Assembly: GCF_025962655.1 (NCBI RefSeq)
Contig: NZ_JAGFPE010000003.1
Span: forward strand, 527,815 to 591,814
Source: Candidatus Symbiopectobacterium sp. NZEC151
GTDB lineage: Bacteria > Pseudomonadota > Gammaproteobacteria > Enterobacterales > Enterobacteriaceae
DNA: 64,000 nucleotides
Direction: 5' to 3'
Part shown: positions 23,071 through 33,019 of the stretch, in pieces
Position numbering within the stretch: the first letter of the stretch is position 1
Layout of the letters: each line of letters opens with the position of its first letter
Position numbers and translations under genes: made by a program
Notes under the pieces: generated by a model
What the model saw: only the letters and a program-made list of their open reading frames with translations
What the model was told of the DNA's origin: nothing
The model's database searches: none

Positions 23071-24087
23071 ATGTCTGATTCTCATCGTCAACGCCAACCG
23101 AGCGCCGCCGACGTGACCCCTGAGGGGATTTTTCACCAGCGCCGCGCCGTGATGAAAGCGCTGGGCATCGCCGCCGCCTCGCTGAGCCTGCCGCACAGCG
23201 CACAGGCGGACGTGCTGGACTGGCTCACCGGCGGCGGCAAAAAAAGGCCGACGGCACCACCGCCCACGCCGCTTACCTTCACACCTGAACACAATGCGCC
23301 GACATCACTTACGCTGACACCCGAAGACAAGGTGACAGGCTACAACAACTTTTATGAATTCGGGCTGGATAAAGCCGACCCGGCCGCCAATGCAGGCGGG
23401 TTGCGCACGGAAGGCTGGAAGGTACAAATAGAAGGGGAAATCGCCAAGCCCATCACGCTGGATATCGATGACATTATCAAGCGCTTTCCGCTGGAAGAGC
23501 GCATCTATCGTTTTCGCTGCGTCGAGGCCTGGTCAATGGTGATTCCCTGGGTAGGGTTCCCGTTGGCGAAACTGATTCAGTTCGCAGAGCCGACCAGCGC
23601 CGCGCGCTATGTTGCCTTTCAAACCCTGCACGATCCCGAACAGATGCCGGGGCAGAAAGATCGCTTTCTCGGCGGCGGGCTTGACTATCCTTATGTAGAA
23701 GGCTTAACCCTGGAAGAGGCGCTACATCCCTTGACCCTGCTGGCGCTCGGTGTCTATGGCAAAACCTTGCCACCGCAGAACGGCGCGCCCATCCGCCTGG
23801 TGACACCGTGGAAATATGGATTCAAAAACATCAAATCCATCGTAAAAATCCGCTTTACGCGCGAACGACCGCCCTCAACCTGGAATCTGGCGGCGCCAGA
23901 TGAATATGGGTTTTATGCCAATGTGAACCCGGATGTTAACCATCCGCGCTGGTCGCAGGCCAGTGAACGGGTGATTGGTGCAGGCGGACTGCTTAACGTT
24001 CAGCGCCAACCGACGCTGCTGTTTAACGGCTATGCCGAGCAAGTGGCACCGCTGTATCGCGGTCTGAACCTGCGGGATAATTTCTGA
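23071..24087 (+). CDS. msrP: MsrP, periplasmic methionine sulfoxide reductase catalytic subunit
   Basis: Molybdopterin-containing reductase (formerly YedY) that repairs oxidised methionines in periplasmic proteins. The N-terminal 50 residues carry a twin-arginine signal ([11 protein letters not shown] followed by a hydrophobic stretch ending near AQA). [20 protein letters not shown], near residue 145, contains the cysteine that ligates molybdenum. The 338-residue length matches the family. The msrQ start codon follows its stop codon immediately. Divergent from csrD. Confidence 0.96.
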   Translation: MSDSHRQRQPSAADVTPEGIFHQRRAVMKALGIAAASLSLPHSAQADVLDWLTGGGKKRPTAPPPTPLTFTPEHNAPTSLTLTPEDKVTGYNNFYEFGLDKADPAANAGGLRTEGWKVQIEGEIAKPITLDIDDIIKRFPLEERIYRFRCVEAWSMVIPWVGFPLAKLIQFAEPTSAARYVAFQTLHDPEQMPGQKDRFLGGGLDYPYVEGLTLEEALHPLTLLALGVYGKTLPPQNGAPIRLVTPWKYGFKNIKSIVKIRFTRERPPSTWNLAAPDEYGFYANVNPDVNHPRWSQASERVIGAGGLLNVQRQPTLLFNGYAEQVAPLYRGLNLRDNF

Positions 24088-24687
24088 ATGCGTCTGACAC
24101 TCCGCCAGGTGTTCTGGCTGAAAATCATCTTGCATGCCGCCGCCGCGTTGCCGCTGCTGTGGCTGTTTTATGCCATTCAACAAGGGGCATTGAGCGCCGA
24201 TCCGGCCAAAGATATCCAGCACTTTACCGGACGAATGGCGCTAAAGCTGTTGCTGGGCACGCTGTTGGTCACGCCGCTGGCGCGCTACGGCAAACAGCCG
24301 CTGCTGATCCGCTGCCGCCGCTTGCTTGGCCTGTGGTGTTTTGCCTGGGCTACACTGCATCTGACCAGCTATGCGCTGTTGGAACTGGGGATCGCCAACC
24401 TTGCGCTGTTGGGCCAGGAGCTGATTAATCGCCCCTACCTGACAGTCGGCGCACTCAGTTGGCTGCTATTGCTGGCCCTGGCGGTAACCTCATTTCAGGC
24501 GGCGCAACGGGCGCTTGGCAAAAACTGGCAGCGCTTGCATAACCTTATCTATGCCATCGCGGTGCTCGCACCGATTCATTATTTGTGGTCAGTAAAAATC
24601 TTATCGCCGCAGCCGGTGATCTATGGGCTGGGTGCGCTGTTCTTGTTAGCACTGCGTTACAAAAAGTTCCGCCAGTGGTGGCGTTAA
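24088..24687 (+). CDS. msrQ: MsrQ, haem-binding membrane subunit
   Basis: Inner-membrane b-type cytochrome (formerly YedZ) that passes electrons from the quinone pool to MsrP. The 199 residues form about six membrane helices; histidines in [21 protein letters not shown] and LAPIHYLW are the likely haem ligands of the ferric-reductase-like fold. Starts directly after the msrP stop, so the pair is one transcription unit. Confidence 0.95.
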   Translation: MRLTLRQVFWLKIILHAAAALPLLWLFYAIQQGALSADPAKDIQHFTGRMALKLLLGTLLVTPLARYGKQPLLIRCRRLLGLWCFAWATLHLTSYALLELGIANLALLGQELINRPYLTVGALSWLLLLALAVTSFQAAQRALGKNWQRLHNLIYAIAVLAPIHYLWSVKILSPQPVIYGLGALFLLALRYKKFRQWWR

Positions 24688-24787
24688 TGCCGGGAAAGCG
24701 ACAGCAGCGCGCCGCCGCGTGCGACGGGGGTGTTAAAGCCAGTTGCGGAGATAAGACCAGTATTTAGCTGCTAATTGCCACGATATG

Positions 24788-24797
24788 GTTATAATGC
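24788..24797 (+). promoter_or_regulatory. Candidate -10 box for aroQ-accBC
   Basis: A perfect TATAAT lies at 24790-24795, about 120 bases before aroQ and after the msrQ gene. No good -35 hexamer is seen 16-18 bases upstream, so assignment is tentative. The leader between it and aroQ is noncoding. Confidence 0.35.
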
Positions 24798-24917
24798 CCG
24801 ACCTTATCGCCCGGTGAACAATTTACGTTGCCAAAAGGTGACAAACGATGTGCTTCGCGCTATGTTGTGCGACACGTTTTTCTACAAACTGGGTGTATCG
24901 CGGGAGATAGCGGCACA

Positions 24918-25370
24918 ATGGCAGAGAGATTTCACATTTTGCTTTTGAACGGTCCCAACCTGAATCTGCTGGGAACCCGTGAGCCAGAGAAGTACGGCAG
25001 CACTACGCTTGCAGAGATCGTCAGCGGTCTGGAACATCAGGCGCAGTCGCTCAATGTACACTTCTCCCATGTCCAATCCAATGCCGAGCATGTGCTGATT
25101 GATACGCTTCATCAGGCACGCGGCAACACGGATTTTATTTTAATTAACCCGGCGGCATTCACCCACACCAGCGTTGCATTACGTGATGCGCTACTGGCCG
25201 TGGAAATTCCGTTTATCGAGATCCATCTGAGCAACGTGCACGCACGCGAGCCGTTCCGCCATCACTCTTACCTGTCCGATGTGGCGGTGGGTGTGATTTG
25301 CGGCCTGGGCGCGGATGGATATGGCTATGCGTTACAGACGGCGGTAAAACGCCTGTCCACGTCAAACTAA
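24918..25370 (+). CDS. aroQ: Type II 3-dehydroquinate dehydratase
   Basis: Catalyses dehydration of 3-dehydroquinate to 3-dehydroshikimate in aromatic amino acid synthesis. 150 residues with the type II signature [17 protein letters not shown], placing the catalytic arginine and tyrosine at residues 21 and 26, [17 protein letters not shown] near 78, and [18 protein letters not shown] near 100. The start at 24918 gives the family N-terminus; an ATG 30 codons earlier does not. The aroQ-accB-accC order is common in gamma-proteobacteria but absent from E. coli K-12, which uses the type I enzyme AroD. Confidence 0.96.
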   Translation: MAERFHILLLNGPNLNLLGTREPEKYGSTTLAEIVSGLEHQAQSLNVHFSHVQSNAEHVLIDTLHQARGNTDFILINPAAFTHTSVALRDALLAVEIPFIEIHLSNVHAREPFRHHSYLSDVAVGVICGLGADGYGYALQTAVKRLSTSN

Positions 25371-25408
25371 ATAAACCCATTTCAACAAATGAGTACGGAA
25401 CCACATCC

Positions 25409-25873
25409 ATGGATATTCGTAAAATCAAGAAACTGATCGAACTGGTTGAAGAATCCGGCATCGCCGAACTGGAAATCTCAGAAGGTGAAGAATCAGTACG
25501 TATCAGTCGTGCCCCTGTAGCACCGGCTTACCCGATGATGCAGCAAGCCTATGCGCCCATGATGCAGCAACCTGCACCGGCATTGGCAAACGCGGTGGCT
25601 CCGGCACCGGAAGTTGCCGCTGCACCGGCGGCCGTGAGCGGTCACATCGTGCGCTCTCCCATGGTGGGTACGTTCTACCGTACGCCAAGCCCGGATGCCA
25701 AGGCATTCGTTGAAGTGGGGCAGCGCGTTAACGTCGGCGATACCTTGTGCATCGTTGAAGCCATGAAAATGATGAACCAAATCGAAGCTGATAAAGCAGG
25801 CGTGGTGAAAGCCGTGCTGCTTGAAAACGGCCAACCGGTAGAGTTTGATGAGGCTCTGGTTATCATTGAATAA
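25409..25873 (+). CDS. accB: AccB, biotin carboxyl carrier protein
   Basis: Biotin carrier of acetyl-CoA carboxylase, first committed step of fatty acid synthesis. 154 residues: N-terminal dimerisation region (1-35), a flexible Pro/Ala/Met-rich linker (36-76) and the biotinyl domain (77-154) with [13 protein letters not shown], where Lys120 is biotinylated. The typical protruding thumb ([15 protein letters not shown]) is present. Start at 25409 gives [10 protein letters not shown] as in E. coli. In E. coli AccB represses its own operon. Confidence 0.98.
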   Translation: MDIRKIKKLIELVEESGIAELEISEGEESVRISRAPVAPAYPMMQQAYAPMMQQPAPALANAVAPAPEVAAAPAAVSGHIVRSPMVGTFYRTPSPDAKAFVEVGQRVNVGDTLCIVEAMKMMNQIEADKAGVVKAVLLENGQPVEFDEALVIIE

Positions 25874-25902
25874 CCGGTTGTCATCGAATAACGAGGCTTA
25901 CC

Positions 25903-27246
25903 ATGCTAGATAAAATCGTTATCGCGAACCGCGGAGAGATTGCGCTGCGTATTTTGCGCGCCTGTAAAGAACTGGGCATCAAAACCGTTGCCGTTCACTC
26001 CAGCGCGGACCGCGATCTGAAACATGTGCTGCTGGCCGATGAGACCGTGTGTATCGGCCCGGCGCAGTCGACCAAGAGCTACCTGAACATCCCGGCGATC
26101 ATTTCTGCCGCAGAAATCACCGGCGCTGTGGCCATCCACCCCGGCTACGGCTTTTTGTCCGAGAATGCCGATTTTGCCGAGCAGGTTGAGCGCTCCGGCT
26201 TTATCTTCATTGGCCCACGCGCAGACACCATCCGTTTGATGGGTGACAAAGTCTCTGCCATTTCTGCCATGAAGAAAGCGGGCGTACCGTGCGTACCGGG
26301 CTCTGACGGCCCGCTGGGCGACGACATGGACAAGAACCGCGCCTTTGGTAAACGCATCGGCTACCCGGTGATTATCAAAGCCTCTGGCGGCGGCGGCGGT
26401 CGCGGCATGCGCGTAGTGCGCAGCGAAAAAGATCTGGAGCAATCCATCCTCATGACCCGTGCGGAAGCGAAAGCCGCTTTCAATAACGACATGGTGTATA
26501 TGGAAAAATACCTGGAAAATCCGCGTCACGTGGAAATTCAGGTATTGGCTGACGGTCAGGGCAACGCCATCTATCTGGCAGAACGCGACTGCTCCATGCA
26601 GCGTCGTCACCAGAAAGTGGTGGAAGAAGCGCCTGCACCGGGCATCACGGCAGATTTGCGTCGCTACATCGGCGATCGCTGCGCCAAAGCCTGTGTGGAT
26701 ATCGGCTATCGCGGTGCCGGTACGTTCGAATTCCTGTTTGAAAACGGTGAATTTTACTTTATCGAGATGAACACCCGTATTCAGGTTGAGCATCCGGTAA
26801 CGGAGATGATCACCGGAGTCGATCTGATCAAAGAGCAGCTGCGCATCGCTGCCGGTCAGCCGCTGTCGATCAAACAGGAAGAAGTCATCGTGCGCGGTCA
26901 TGCGGTGGAATGCCGTATCAACGCCGAAGATCCCAACACCTTCCTGCCGAGTCCGGGCAAGATCACCCGTTTCCACGCACCGGGCGGTTTTGGCGTACGC
27001 TGGGAATCGCACATTTACGCGGGCTATACCGTGCCGCCGTACTACGATTCCATGATCGGCAAGCTGATCACTTACGGTGAAAGCCGCGATATCGCGATTT
27101 CCCGGATGAAAAACGCCTTGGCGGAACTGATCATTGATGGTATTAAAACCAACATTGAGTTGCAGTTGAAGATTATGAGCGACGAGAACTTCCAGCACGG
27201 TGGAACCAATATCCACTATCTGGAGAAAAAACTCGGTCTGCAATAA
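25903..27246 (+). CDS. accC: AccC, biotin carboxylase
   Basis: ATP-grasp subunit of acetyl-CoA carboxylase that carboxylates the biotin on AccB. 447 residues, with the N-terminal pre-ATP-grasp domain ([17 protein letters not shown]), the glycine-rich flap [14 protein letters not shown] near residue 160, the catalytic [14 protein letters not shown] near 288 and the C-terminal domain ending KLGLQ. It follows accB by 29 bases, and an intrinsic terminator is 20 bases downstream. Confidence 0.98.
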   Translation: MLDKIVIANRGEIALRILRACKELGIKTVAVHSSADRDLKHVLLADETVCIGPAQSTKSYLNIPAIISAAEITGAVAIHPGYGFLSENADFAEQVERSGFIFIGPRADTIRLMGDKVSAISAMKKAGVPCVPGSDGPLGDDMDKNRAFGKRIGYPVIIKASGGGGGRGMRVVRSEKDLEQSILMTRAEAKAAFNNDMVYMEKYLENPRHVEIQVLADGQGNAIYLAERDCSMQRRHQKVVEEAPAPGITADLRRYIGDRCAKACVDIGYRGAGTFEFLFENGEFYFIEMNTRIQVEHPVTEMITGVDLIKEQLRIAAGQPLSIKQEEVIVRGHAVECRINAEDPNTFLPSPGKITRFHAPGGFGVRWESHIYAGYTVPPYYDSMIGKLITYGESRDIAISRMKNALAELIIDGIKTNIELQLKIMSDENFQHGGTNIHYLEKKLGLQ

Positions 27247-27266
27247 TCTGCATCGTACAAGCGTAT

Positions 27267-27291
27267 AAAGGCCAGCCATGCTGGCCTTTTT
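27267..27291 (+). terminator. Rho-independent terminator after accC
   Basis: Seven-bp stem GGCCAGC / GCTGGCC (27270-27276 with 27280-27286) extended by A-T pairs, a 3-base loop and a T5 tail. It ends the accBC transcript before yhdT. Confidence 0.8.
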
Positions 27292-27322
27292 GCTTGCTGG
27301 TACTGCTTTACAGGGAAAAACC

Positions 27323-27565
27323 ATGGACAAACGCTTCCCCCAAGCGCACAAAGAGGCGCGCTGGGCACTGTTCCTGACACTCTTTTACCTCGTAGGCTGG
27401 ATAGTCACCGCCTACGTGCCTGACAATACCGCCGGACCGACCGGGCTGCCGCGCTGGTTTGAGTTCTCCTGCCTGCTGCTGCCGCTGGTGTTTATCGTGC
27501 TGTGCTGGCTGATGACGCACCTGGTGTTCCGCGATATCCCATTGGGAGACGACGATGCACAATGA
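27323..27565 (+). CDS. yhdT: YhdT, small membrane protein before panF
   Basis: An 80-residue DUF997 protein with two predicted membrane helices (about residues 13-32 and 48-70). Its role is unknown; it is almost always encoded directly before panF. The ATG at 27323 gives the conserved N-terminus MDKRFPQAHKEARWAL; an earlier ATG at 27278 lies inside the accC terminator. The 3' end overlaps panF by 11 bases. Confidence 0.9.
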   Translation: MDKRFPQAHKEARWALFLTLFYLVGWIVTAYVPDNTAGPTGLPRWFEFSCLLLPLVFIVLCWLMTHLVFRDIPLGDDDAQ

Positions 27566-29006
27566 TGTGATTCTGCCGCTGGTCGTCTACCTGATGCTGG
27601 TGTTCGGGCTGTCGATTTACGCTTATCTGCGCCGCCGCGAAGGCAATTTCCTCAACGAGTATTTCCTCGGTAGCCGTTCGATGGGTGGGTTTGTGCTCGC
27701 CATGACGCTGATTGGCACCTATGTCAGCGCCAGTTCGTTTATCGGTGGGCCGGGTGCCGCCTATAAATACGGCCTGGGCTGGGTGCTGTTGGCAGTGATC
27801 CAAGTGCCAACCATGCTGCTTTCTCTCGGTATTCTGGGGAAAAAATTCGCCATTCTGGCGCGGCGCTACAACGCCATTACCCTGAACGATATGCTGTATG
27901 CCCGTTATGGCAGCCGCCTGCTGGTGTGGTTTGCCAGTCTGAGCCTGCTGGTGGCCTTTATCGGGGCGATGGCGGTACAGTTTATCGGCGGCGCTCGCCT
28001 GCTGGAAACTGCGGCTAACGTGCCCTACGACGTTGGCTTGCTGATTTTCGGCGTCACGATAGGGCTTTACACCACCTTCGGCGGTTTTCGCGCCAGCGTG
28101 CTCAATGACGCGATGCAAGGCGTGGTGATGCTGATCGGCACGGTCTTGCTGCTGGTGGCGATTATCTCTGCCGCTGGCGGGCTGGGCAGCGCGGTAGAAA
28201 CGCTGCGTCAGATCGATCCGGCACTGGTCGACCCGCACGGCAGCGGCCAGACGCTTACCTTCCCGTTTATGGCGTCATTTTGGGTATTGGTGTGCTTCGG
28301 CGTCATCGGCCTGCCTAACACCGCAGTGCGCTGCATTTCCTACAAAGACAGCAAAGCGCTGCATCGTGGCATCATTATCGGCACCATCGTGATCACCGTG
28401 CTGATGCTGGGCATGCATCTGGCAGGCGCGCTGGGGCGCGCTATTATGCCCAACCTGACCATTCCCGATCAGGTCTTGCCGGAACTGATGGTGAAGGTGC
28501 TGCCGCCGCTGGCTGCTGGCATCTTCCTCGCTGCGCCCATGTCCGCCATTATGGCCAACATTAATGCGCACCTGCTGCAAGCGTCTGCCACCATCATCAA
28601 AGATCTGTATCTGAGCGTAAAACCGCATCAAGCGCAGAGTGAACGCCATATCAAATGGCTCTCCAGCGCCACCACGCTGCTGCTGGGTATGCTGACGCTG
28701 CTGGCCTCCTGGCGACCGCCTGAAATGATTATCTGGCTCAATCTGCTGGCCTTTGGCGGCCTGGAGGCGGTATTCCTGTGGCCGCTGGTGCTGGGGCTTT
28801 ATTGGGAACGCGCCAATGCGACCGGCGCGCTCAGCGCCATGATGGTCGGTGCCTTATGCTATACCCTACTTGCCACCTTTAAGCTGAATCTGGCGGGCTT
28901 TCACCCGATTGTCCCCGCCCTTTCGTTCAGCTTATTGGCATTTCTTATTGGTAACCGTTTTGGCAGCAATCCTGTGCCAAACGCTGCCGCTACACCTTCA
29001 CATTAA
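27555..29006 (+). CDS. panF: PanF, sodium/pantothenate symporter
   Basis: Sodium:solute symporter (SSS family) importing pantothenate. 483 residues with about 12-13 membrane helices. The N-terminal [18 protein letters not shown] and the sodium-symporter segment around [20 protein letters not shown] are characteristic. Start overlaps the end of yhdT; prmA follows 18 bases after the stop, as in E. coli. Confidence 0.95.
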   Translation: MHNDVILPLVVYLMLVFGLSIYAYLRRREGNFLNEYFLGSRSMGGFVLAMTLIGTYVSASSFIGGPGAAYKYGLGWVLLAVIQVPTMLLSLGILGKKFAILARRYNAITLNDMLYARYGSRLLVWFASLSLLVAFIGAMAVQFIGGARLLETAANVPYDVGLLIFGVTIGLYTTFGGFRASVLNDAMQGVVMLIGTVLLLVAIISAAGGLGSAVETLRQIDPALVDPHGSGQTLTFPFMASFWVLVCFGVIGLPNTAVRCISYKDSKALHRGIIIGTIVITVLMLGMHLAGALGRAIMPNLTIPDQVLPELMVKVLPPLAAGIFLAAPMSAIMANINAHLLQASATIIKDLYLSVKPHQAQSERHIKWLSSATTLLLGMLTLLASWRPPEMIIWLNLLAFGGLEAVFLWPLVLGLYWERANATGALSAMMVGALCYTLLATFKLNLAGFHPIVPALSFSLLAFLIGNRFGSNPVPNAAATPSH

Positions 29007-29023
29007 CGGGAACAGAGGCTGCT

Positions 29024-29905
29024 ATGCCGTGGATTCAACTCAAAATTAATACGACGGGCGCGCAGGCTGAACAATTGGGCGATGTGCTTATCGAGAGCGG
29101 TGCGGTATCCGTCACCTTTCAGGATACCCACGATACGCCGGTATTCGAGCCGCTGCCGGGGGAAACCCGTTTATGGGGCGATACCGACGTGATTGGGCTG
29201 TACGACGCCGAAACCGAGATGCCGGACGTGATTGCTCAACTGGAACAAGAGCCGCTGCTAGGTGCCGGTTTTCACCATAAAATCGAGCAATTGGAAGACA
29301 AAGACTGGGAACGGGAGTGGATGGACAACTTCCACCCGATGCAGTTTGGTAAACGCCTGTGGATCTGCCCGAGCTGGCGTGACATCCCTGATCCGAACGC
29401 GGTTAACGTGATGCTGGATCCCGGCCTGGCCTTTGGTACCGGCACGCACCCTACTACGTCCCTGTGCCTGCAATGGCTCGATGGTCTGGATCTGGCAGGC
29501 AAGACGGTTATCGATTTTGGCTGTGGTTCCGGTATTTTGGCGATCGCCGCGCTGAAACTGGGCGCGGCACAGGCAATTGGCATCGATATCGACCCTCAGG
29601 CCATTCAAGCCAGCCGCGACAATGCGCAGCGTAATGGCGTCTCAGAGCGTCTGGCGCTCTATCTGTCGAAAGACCAGCCCAACGATCTCTCTGCCGACGT
29701 TGTGGTTGCCAATATCCTTGCAGGCCCGCTGCGCGAGCTGGCACCGCTGATTAGCACACTGCCCAAGGCGGGAGGGCATTTAGGGTTATCGGGCATTCTG
29801 GCGTCACAGGCAGAGAACGTGGCAGCGGCTTACACCGAGCTGTTCGAACTCGACCCGACCGTTGAGAAAGAGGAGTGGTGCCGCATTACCGGCATCAAGC
29901 GCTAA
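29024..29905 (+). CDS. prmA: PrmA, ribosomal protein L11 methyltransferase
   Basis: S-adenosylmethionine-dependent enzyme that trimethylates L11. 293 residues: an N-terminal substrate-recognition domain (about 1-55), a linker, and the Rossmann methyltransferase domain with [20 protein letters not shown] (SAM motif I) near residue 165 and the post-I acidic residue in GIDIDPQAI. The [10 protein letters not shown] motif corresponds to the catalytic NxL region. Followed by about 630 bases without a gene, up to dusB. Confidence 0.97.
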   Translation: MPWIQLKINTTGAQAEQLGDVLIESGAVSVTFQDTHDTPVFEPLPGETRLWGDTDVIGLYDAETEMPDVIAQLEQEPLLGAGFHHKIEQLEDKDWEREWMDNFHPMQFGKRLWICPSWRDIPDPNAVNVMLDPGLAFGTGTHPTTSLCLQWLDGLDLAGKTVIDFGCGSGILAIAALKLGAAQAIGIDIDPQAIQASRDNAQRNGVSERLALYLSKDQPNDLSADVVVANILAGPLRELAPLISTLPKAGGHLGLSGILASQAENVAAAYTELFELDPTVEKEEWCRITGIKR

Positions 29906-29971
29906 GCATCATGGCGAGTGTCCTTAGCCGTTTCACGGCGGTTGGCGGCACTCGTCAAAATCATTGATGTA

Positions 29972-30243
29972 TATACCCTAAATAATTCGAGTTGCAGGAC
30001 AAAACGTTTACGTTTTGAACAGCGCTTGCGCTGGCCCTTTAGGGCGAGACTCATTTATGCGTCTCGTAACGCGGCAAGCGAACGAATCCCGATGAGCTTA
30101 CTCAGGTAAGTGATTCGGGTGACAAATCTGCCGGGAGCAGATTTGAACGCCGCCTGCGGCGGCCTCGTAAGAGGTGAGGCCCAGGGATGGGCCGAATAAC
30201 GAGTGCAGCCAACGCACCTGCAGCTTGAAGTATGACGGGTATA
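29972..30243. repeat. Miniature inverted-repeat element, long copy (272 bp)
   Basis: The ends form imperfect 26-bp terminal inverted repeats beginning TATACCC and sharing the inner block TTCGAGTTGCAG (right end read on the minus strand, with one mismatch in this copy). The interior is a chain of small palindromes: 30001-30016, 30020-30033, 30034-30045, 30046-30065, 30097-30110, 30123-30145, 30149-30163 and 30178-30193. The copies at 36225 and 56441 lack some of these units. It encodes no protein and has no transposase. Confidence 0.85.
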
Positions 30244-30466
30244 GCGGCTGTGCGATAAAGCGCCGGTTGTTGCGCAGCAAAACGCCATCGGGCGCGGCCT
30301 GTCCCAGCATTTGCGTACTGTTGCGCAGAAATGTTTTATCGTGCAATGGTTGGACCAATAAGTGACTTTTCTTATAACTTGCTGTAATAAAAAGACAATT
30401 AAGAATTTCAAGCGCGCAAAGACACATTTCCTTGATCTGTTCCGCTCAATTGCTCAAAGTTTGGCC
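30244..30466. other. Noncoding stretch between repeat element and dusB promoter
   Basis: About 220 bases with no supported gene. Two similar stretches, GTTGCGCAGCAAAAC at 30269 and GTTGCGCAGAAATG at 30320, and an AT-rich segment at 30355-30420 just upstream of the dusB promoter are visible. In E. coli this area carries Fis and CRP sites; I could not place sites confidently. Confidence 0.4.
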
Positions 30467-30503
30467 TTTCATCTGGCGTAAAAAATGCGTAATATACGCG
30501 CCC
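30467..30503 (+). promoter_or_regulatory. dusB-fis promoter with stringent discriminator
   Basis: -35 TTTCAT (30467-30472), a 17-base spacer and -10 TAATAT (30490-30495), then a GC-rich discriminator ACGCGCCC (30496-30503). This agrees with the E. coli fis promoter as I remember it, where the GC-rich discriminator and initiating C make transcription sensitive to ppGpp and growth rate. The dusB start is about 30 bases downstream. Confidence 0.75.
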
Positions 30504-30533
30504 TTGCAGACACAGTATGGTCACTCTTTGTCT

Positions 30534-31499
30534 ATGCACATTGGACAATTTCAGCTAGCTAATCGATTGATTGCCGCCCCCATGGCTGGCGTCAGCGATC
30601 GCCCGTTCAGGACGCTCTGTCATGAGATGGGGGCTGGGATGACGGTCTCCGAAATGCTCTCCTCCAATCCGGAGGTGTGGCGTTCGGATAAGTCGCGTCT
30701 GCGCATGGTACACAGTGATGAACCTGGGATCCGCGCCGTGCAGATTGCCGGTAGCGACCCTGATGAGATGGCAGCGGCAGCCAGAATCAACACTGATTTT
30801 GGCGCGCAAATCATTGATATCAACATGGGGTGTCCTGCAAAGAAGGTAAACCGCAAGATGGCGGGTTCTGCGCTGTTGCAGTATCCGGATTTGGTAAAAC
30901 AGATCCTCTCCGCCGTGGTTAAGGCGGTGGACGTACCGGTCACGCTGAAAATTCGTACTGGCTGGGCACCGGAGCACCGTAACTGTGTAGACATTGCCAG
31001 ACTGGCCGAAGCCTGTGGTATTCAGGCGCTTACCGTACATGGCCGCACCCGTGCGTGCCTGTTCAACGGTGAGGCAGAATACGACAGCATTCGGGCGGTT
31101 AAGCAGGCCGTTTCCATTCCCGTTATCGCGAATGGCGACATTACAAGCCCGCGTAAAGCCAGAGCGGTTCTTGATTACACCGGGGCAGATGCCCTGATGA
31201 TAGGACGGGCTGCTCAGGGAAGACCCTGGATCTTTCGGGAAATCCAGCATTATCTGGACACGGGGGAGCAACTGGCACCGATGCCATTGGCAGAGGTGAA
31301 GCGTTTGCTCTTCAAGCACATACGGGAATTGCACGACTTTTATGGTCCGGGCAAGGGATTCCGTATTGCTCGTAAGCACGTCTCCTGGTATCTCCAGGAG
31401 AACGCCCCCAATGACCAGTTTAGGCGCACATTCAACGCCATTGAGGATGCCAGCGAACAGCTGGAGGCGTTGGAGGCATATTTTGAAAATCTTGCGTAA
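30534..31499 (+). CDS. dusB: DusB, tRNA-dihydrouridine synthase B
   Basis: FMN-dependent enzyme that reduces a uridine of the tRNA D-loop. 321 residues with the Dus signatures [18 protein letters not shown] (catalytic cysteine), [30 protein letters not shown] and [16 protein letters not shown]. The start at 30534 fits the family N-terminus; the in-frame codon at 30432 would lie upstream of the promoter. Translationally linked with fis 23 bases downstream; in E. coli dusB aids fis translation. Confidence 0.97.
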   Translation: MHIGQFQLANRLIAAPMAGVSDRPFRTLCHEMGAGMTVSEMLSSNPEVWRSDKSRLRMVHSDEPGIRAVQIAGSDPDEMAAAARINTDFGAQIIDINMGCPAKKVNRKMAGSALLQYPDLVKQILSAVVKAVDVPVTLKIRTGWAPEHRNCVDIARLAEACGIQALTVHGRTRACLFNGEAEYDSIRAVKQAVSIPVIANGDITSPRKARAVLDYTGADALMIGRAAQGRPWIFREIQHYLDTGEQLAPMPLAEVKRLLFKHIRELHDFYGPGKGFRIARKHVSWYLQENAPNDQFRRTFNAIEDASEQLEALEAYFENLA

Positions 31500-31522
31500 A
31501 CAGAAAAAGAGCTGACAGAACT

Positions 31523-31819
31523 ATGTTCGAACAACGCGTGAATTCTGACGTACTGACCGTTTCTACCGTAAACTCTCAGGCTCAGGTAACCCAAAAACCC
31601 CTGCGCGACTCGGTTAAACAGGCACTGAAGAACTATTTCGCTCAACTTAACGGTCAGGATGTGAATGACCTGTATGAGCTGGTACTGGCTGAAGTTGAAC
31701 AGCCACTGTTGGACATGGTGATGCAGTACACCCGTGGTAACCAGACCCGCGCGGCCCTGATGATGGGTATCAACCGCGGTACGCTGCGCAAGAAATTGAA
31801 AAAATACGGCATGAACTGA
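31523..31819 (+). CDS. fis: Fis, nucleoid-associated DNA-binding protein
   Basis: Growth-phase-dependent DNA-bending protein. The 98 residues appear identical to E. coli Fis as I remember it: a flexible beta-hairpin arm (about 10-26) followed by helices A-B and the helix-turn-helix (about 74-95, [21 protein letters not shown]). Second gene of dusB-fis. In E. coli the next gene downstream is yhdJ; here an AT-rich toxin locus follows on the other strand. Confidence 0.99.
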   Translation: MFEQRVNSDVLTVSTVNSQAQVTQKPLRDSVKQALKNYFAQLNGQDVNDLYELVLAEVEQPLLDMVMQYTRGNQTRAALMMGINRGTLRKKLKKYGMN

Positions 31820-31847
31820 TACTGGTTCATTACCGTTGGTTTTTTAG

Positions 31848-31880
31848 AAAAACGCTTGCCAGAAATGGCAGGCGTTTTTT
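31848..31880. terminator. Bidirectional terminator after fis
   Basis: Stem ACGC-T-TGCC / GGCA-G-GCGT around AGAAAT, flanked by T6 on the plus strand and by an A-rich run that reads as T5 on the minus strand. It can end dusB-fis transcripts and those of the converging toxin genes. Confidence 0.8.
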
Positions 31881-31947
31881 GTCTGTTGCGGTGCAACGTC
31901 GACCTTTAAGCACTTCACCCGATGCCACTGCAATGCGAGCCCGCTTG

Positions 31948-32289
31948 CTAGAAAAGCTCGATACCCAGTAAATAGCCATTTACTTTGTCTACACAAACAT
32001 TCACAGGAAGATGGAGTATTTTGGCTATTCTGGCTGTACTGGAAAACTGATCTCGATACCCTTGCTCTTCGTTCTCTTTTAATATTGTTTTATACCATTC
32101 ATCATTTACTTTTATCTTAAATCCATAATTTGTTTCAGATATCGTTGTTGATATAAAATACTCCTTTATATGTTCACCCTTGAGCATATTGTGTTTACCT
32201 CCCTTGTGACATTCACTTTCCAAGTCCCCCATTGCATGGGAAGACATGCTTATTAACAGCAATACTGTTAACCCGACTGTCCTTCTCAT
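31948..32289 (-). CDS. Putative AB5 toxin B subunit, secreted OB-fold protein
   Basis: 113 residues with a classical signal peptide (RR at residues 2-3, hydrophobic 5-16, cleavage probably after Ala19 in SSHA). The mature protein of about 94 residues has just two cysteines, 27 and 99. Their spacing and surroundings resemble those of cholera/heat-labile toxin B subunits: the central helix and strand STARIAKILHLPVNVCV corresponds to DTLRIA...EKLCV of those proteins, and the chain ends in an apolar strand, LLGIELF. This supports an OB-fold pentamer subunit; sugar-binding residues cannot be named. It begins 22 bases after the A-subunit gene, with GGAGG six bases before its ATG. AT-rich relative to the core genome. 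Confidence 0.65.
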   Translation of the reverse strand: MRRTVGLTVLLLISMSSHAMGDLESECHKGGKHNMLKGEHIKEYFISTTISETNYGFKIKVNDEWYKTILKENEEQGYRDQFSSTARIAKILHLPVNVCVDKVNGYLLGIELF

Positions 32290-32311
32290 TCGTAGCCTCC
32301 ATTAATATTTT

Positions 32312-33019
32312 TTAGTCATCCATCACAGCTGCGATCATCTTATATCTGCATTTCTTCCATCGACTAAGACTGTCGGTTATATCTCTTTTAGTCATACTGG
32401 ATATTGAATCAATGGAACAAATAGAACATGCAGAGCGCTCACTCGATTCGTAGCGAGGTAAATCTGGAATATAATAATGACCACTACTAGGCCCAGTATC
32501 AGCATCAAGATAGGCAGGATTGAGATACTCTGCGATAAATTCCGCCTGCTGATCGGGCCCTCTACTTCGATAGGCCCTTGCGCTGTAGATTTGCTCCGTG
32601 TCAATGCCCCCTAATGCCAACCACTCCTGTTCATGCATATAATCTAGAACCGTACTTTGAAAGCGCCAATCGTTGGTGCGAACGAAAGCCGCTCGGAGAC
32701 TATTCACTGAGCTATAAAAATTGCTGGTAGGACGAATGGTATAGAGGTAGTACATCATTCCAACAGGCGTCGCTGATTCTGCCATAATGTGTGACATTTG
32801 CTCTGAGGATGAAGTAGAAATAAAATTAGAAGTTGCGTCCCCCTCAAAACAGCTGGTTCCCCTTATGTGTTCATACATGTTCCTGTTATGCCCTGAGGGA
32901 ATAAAACCAATTTTAAATGCATCCTCAGCGTCCACGCTATCGTAACGGTAGAAAAATAAAGTGGAATAAGCACCATGACTAAAGAAAAGTACAAAAATAA
33001 TCAACATGCTTTTTTTCAT
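32312..33019 (-). CDS. Pertussis-like ADP-ribosyltransferase toxin A subunit
   Basis: 235-residue secreted protein with a signal peptide (1 to about 19). The catalytic framework of pertussis toxin S1 and of ArtA/PltA is clear: YRYDS with Arg25, His51, Cys57 in GTSC, the FISTSSS strand (66-72) and the likely catalytic Glu132 in HEQEWLA. The distances Arg-His (26), Arg-Cys (32) and Arg-Ser of STS (43) equal those of pertussis S1 (Arg9, His35, Cys41, Ser52). IRPTSNFYSS matches the S1 VRADNNFYGA strand. The C-terminal 40 residues have three cysteines (198, 201, 224), one of which may pair with Cys57, and a helix that could thread a B pentamer. The family modifies host G proteins; the target here is unknown. 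A GTG at 33028 is a less likely start than the ATG at 33019. AT-rich gene in a GC-rich region. Confidence 0.85.
   Translation of the reverse strand: MKKSMLIIFVLFFSHGAYSTLFFYRYDSVDAEDAFKIGFIPSGHNRNMYEHIRGTSCFEGDATSNFISTSSSEQMSHIMAESATPVGMMYYLYTIRPTSNFYSSVNSLRAAFVRTNDWRFQSTVLDYMHEQEWLALGGIDTEQIYSARAYRSRGPDQQAEFIAEYLNPAYLDADTGPSSGHYYIPDLPRYESSERSACSICSIDSISSMTKRDITDSLSRWKKCRYKMIAAVMDD

Noticed and set aside
25906..27351. A 481-codon minus-strand frame opposite accC
   Set aside because: Antisense shadow created by the codon bias of accC; no family resemblance and no ribosome-binding site.
30055..30427. Minus-strand frames covering the long repeat element and the dusB upstream region
   Set aside because: Most of the translation is the repeat element itself; a similar peptide (YPSYFKL) appears in frames across the other copies, so it is not a gene.
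29906..30430. A possible transposon with its own transposase
   Set aside because: No transposase-like frame is present within or beside any of the three copies, so they are non-autonomous elements.
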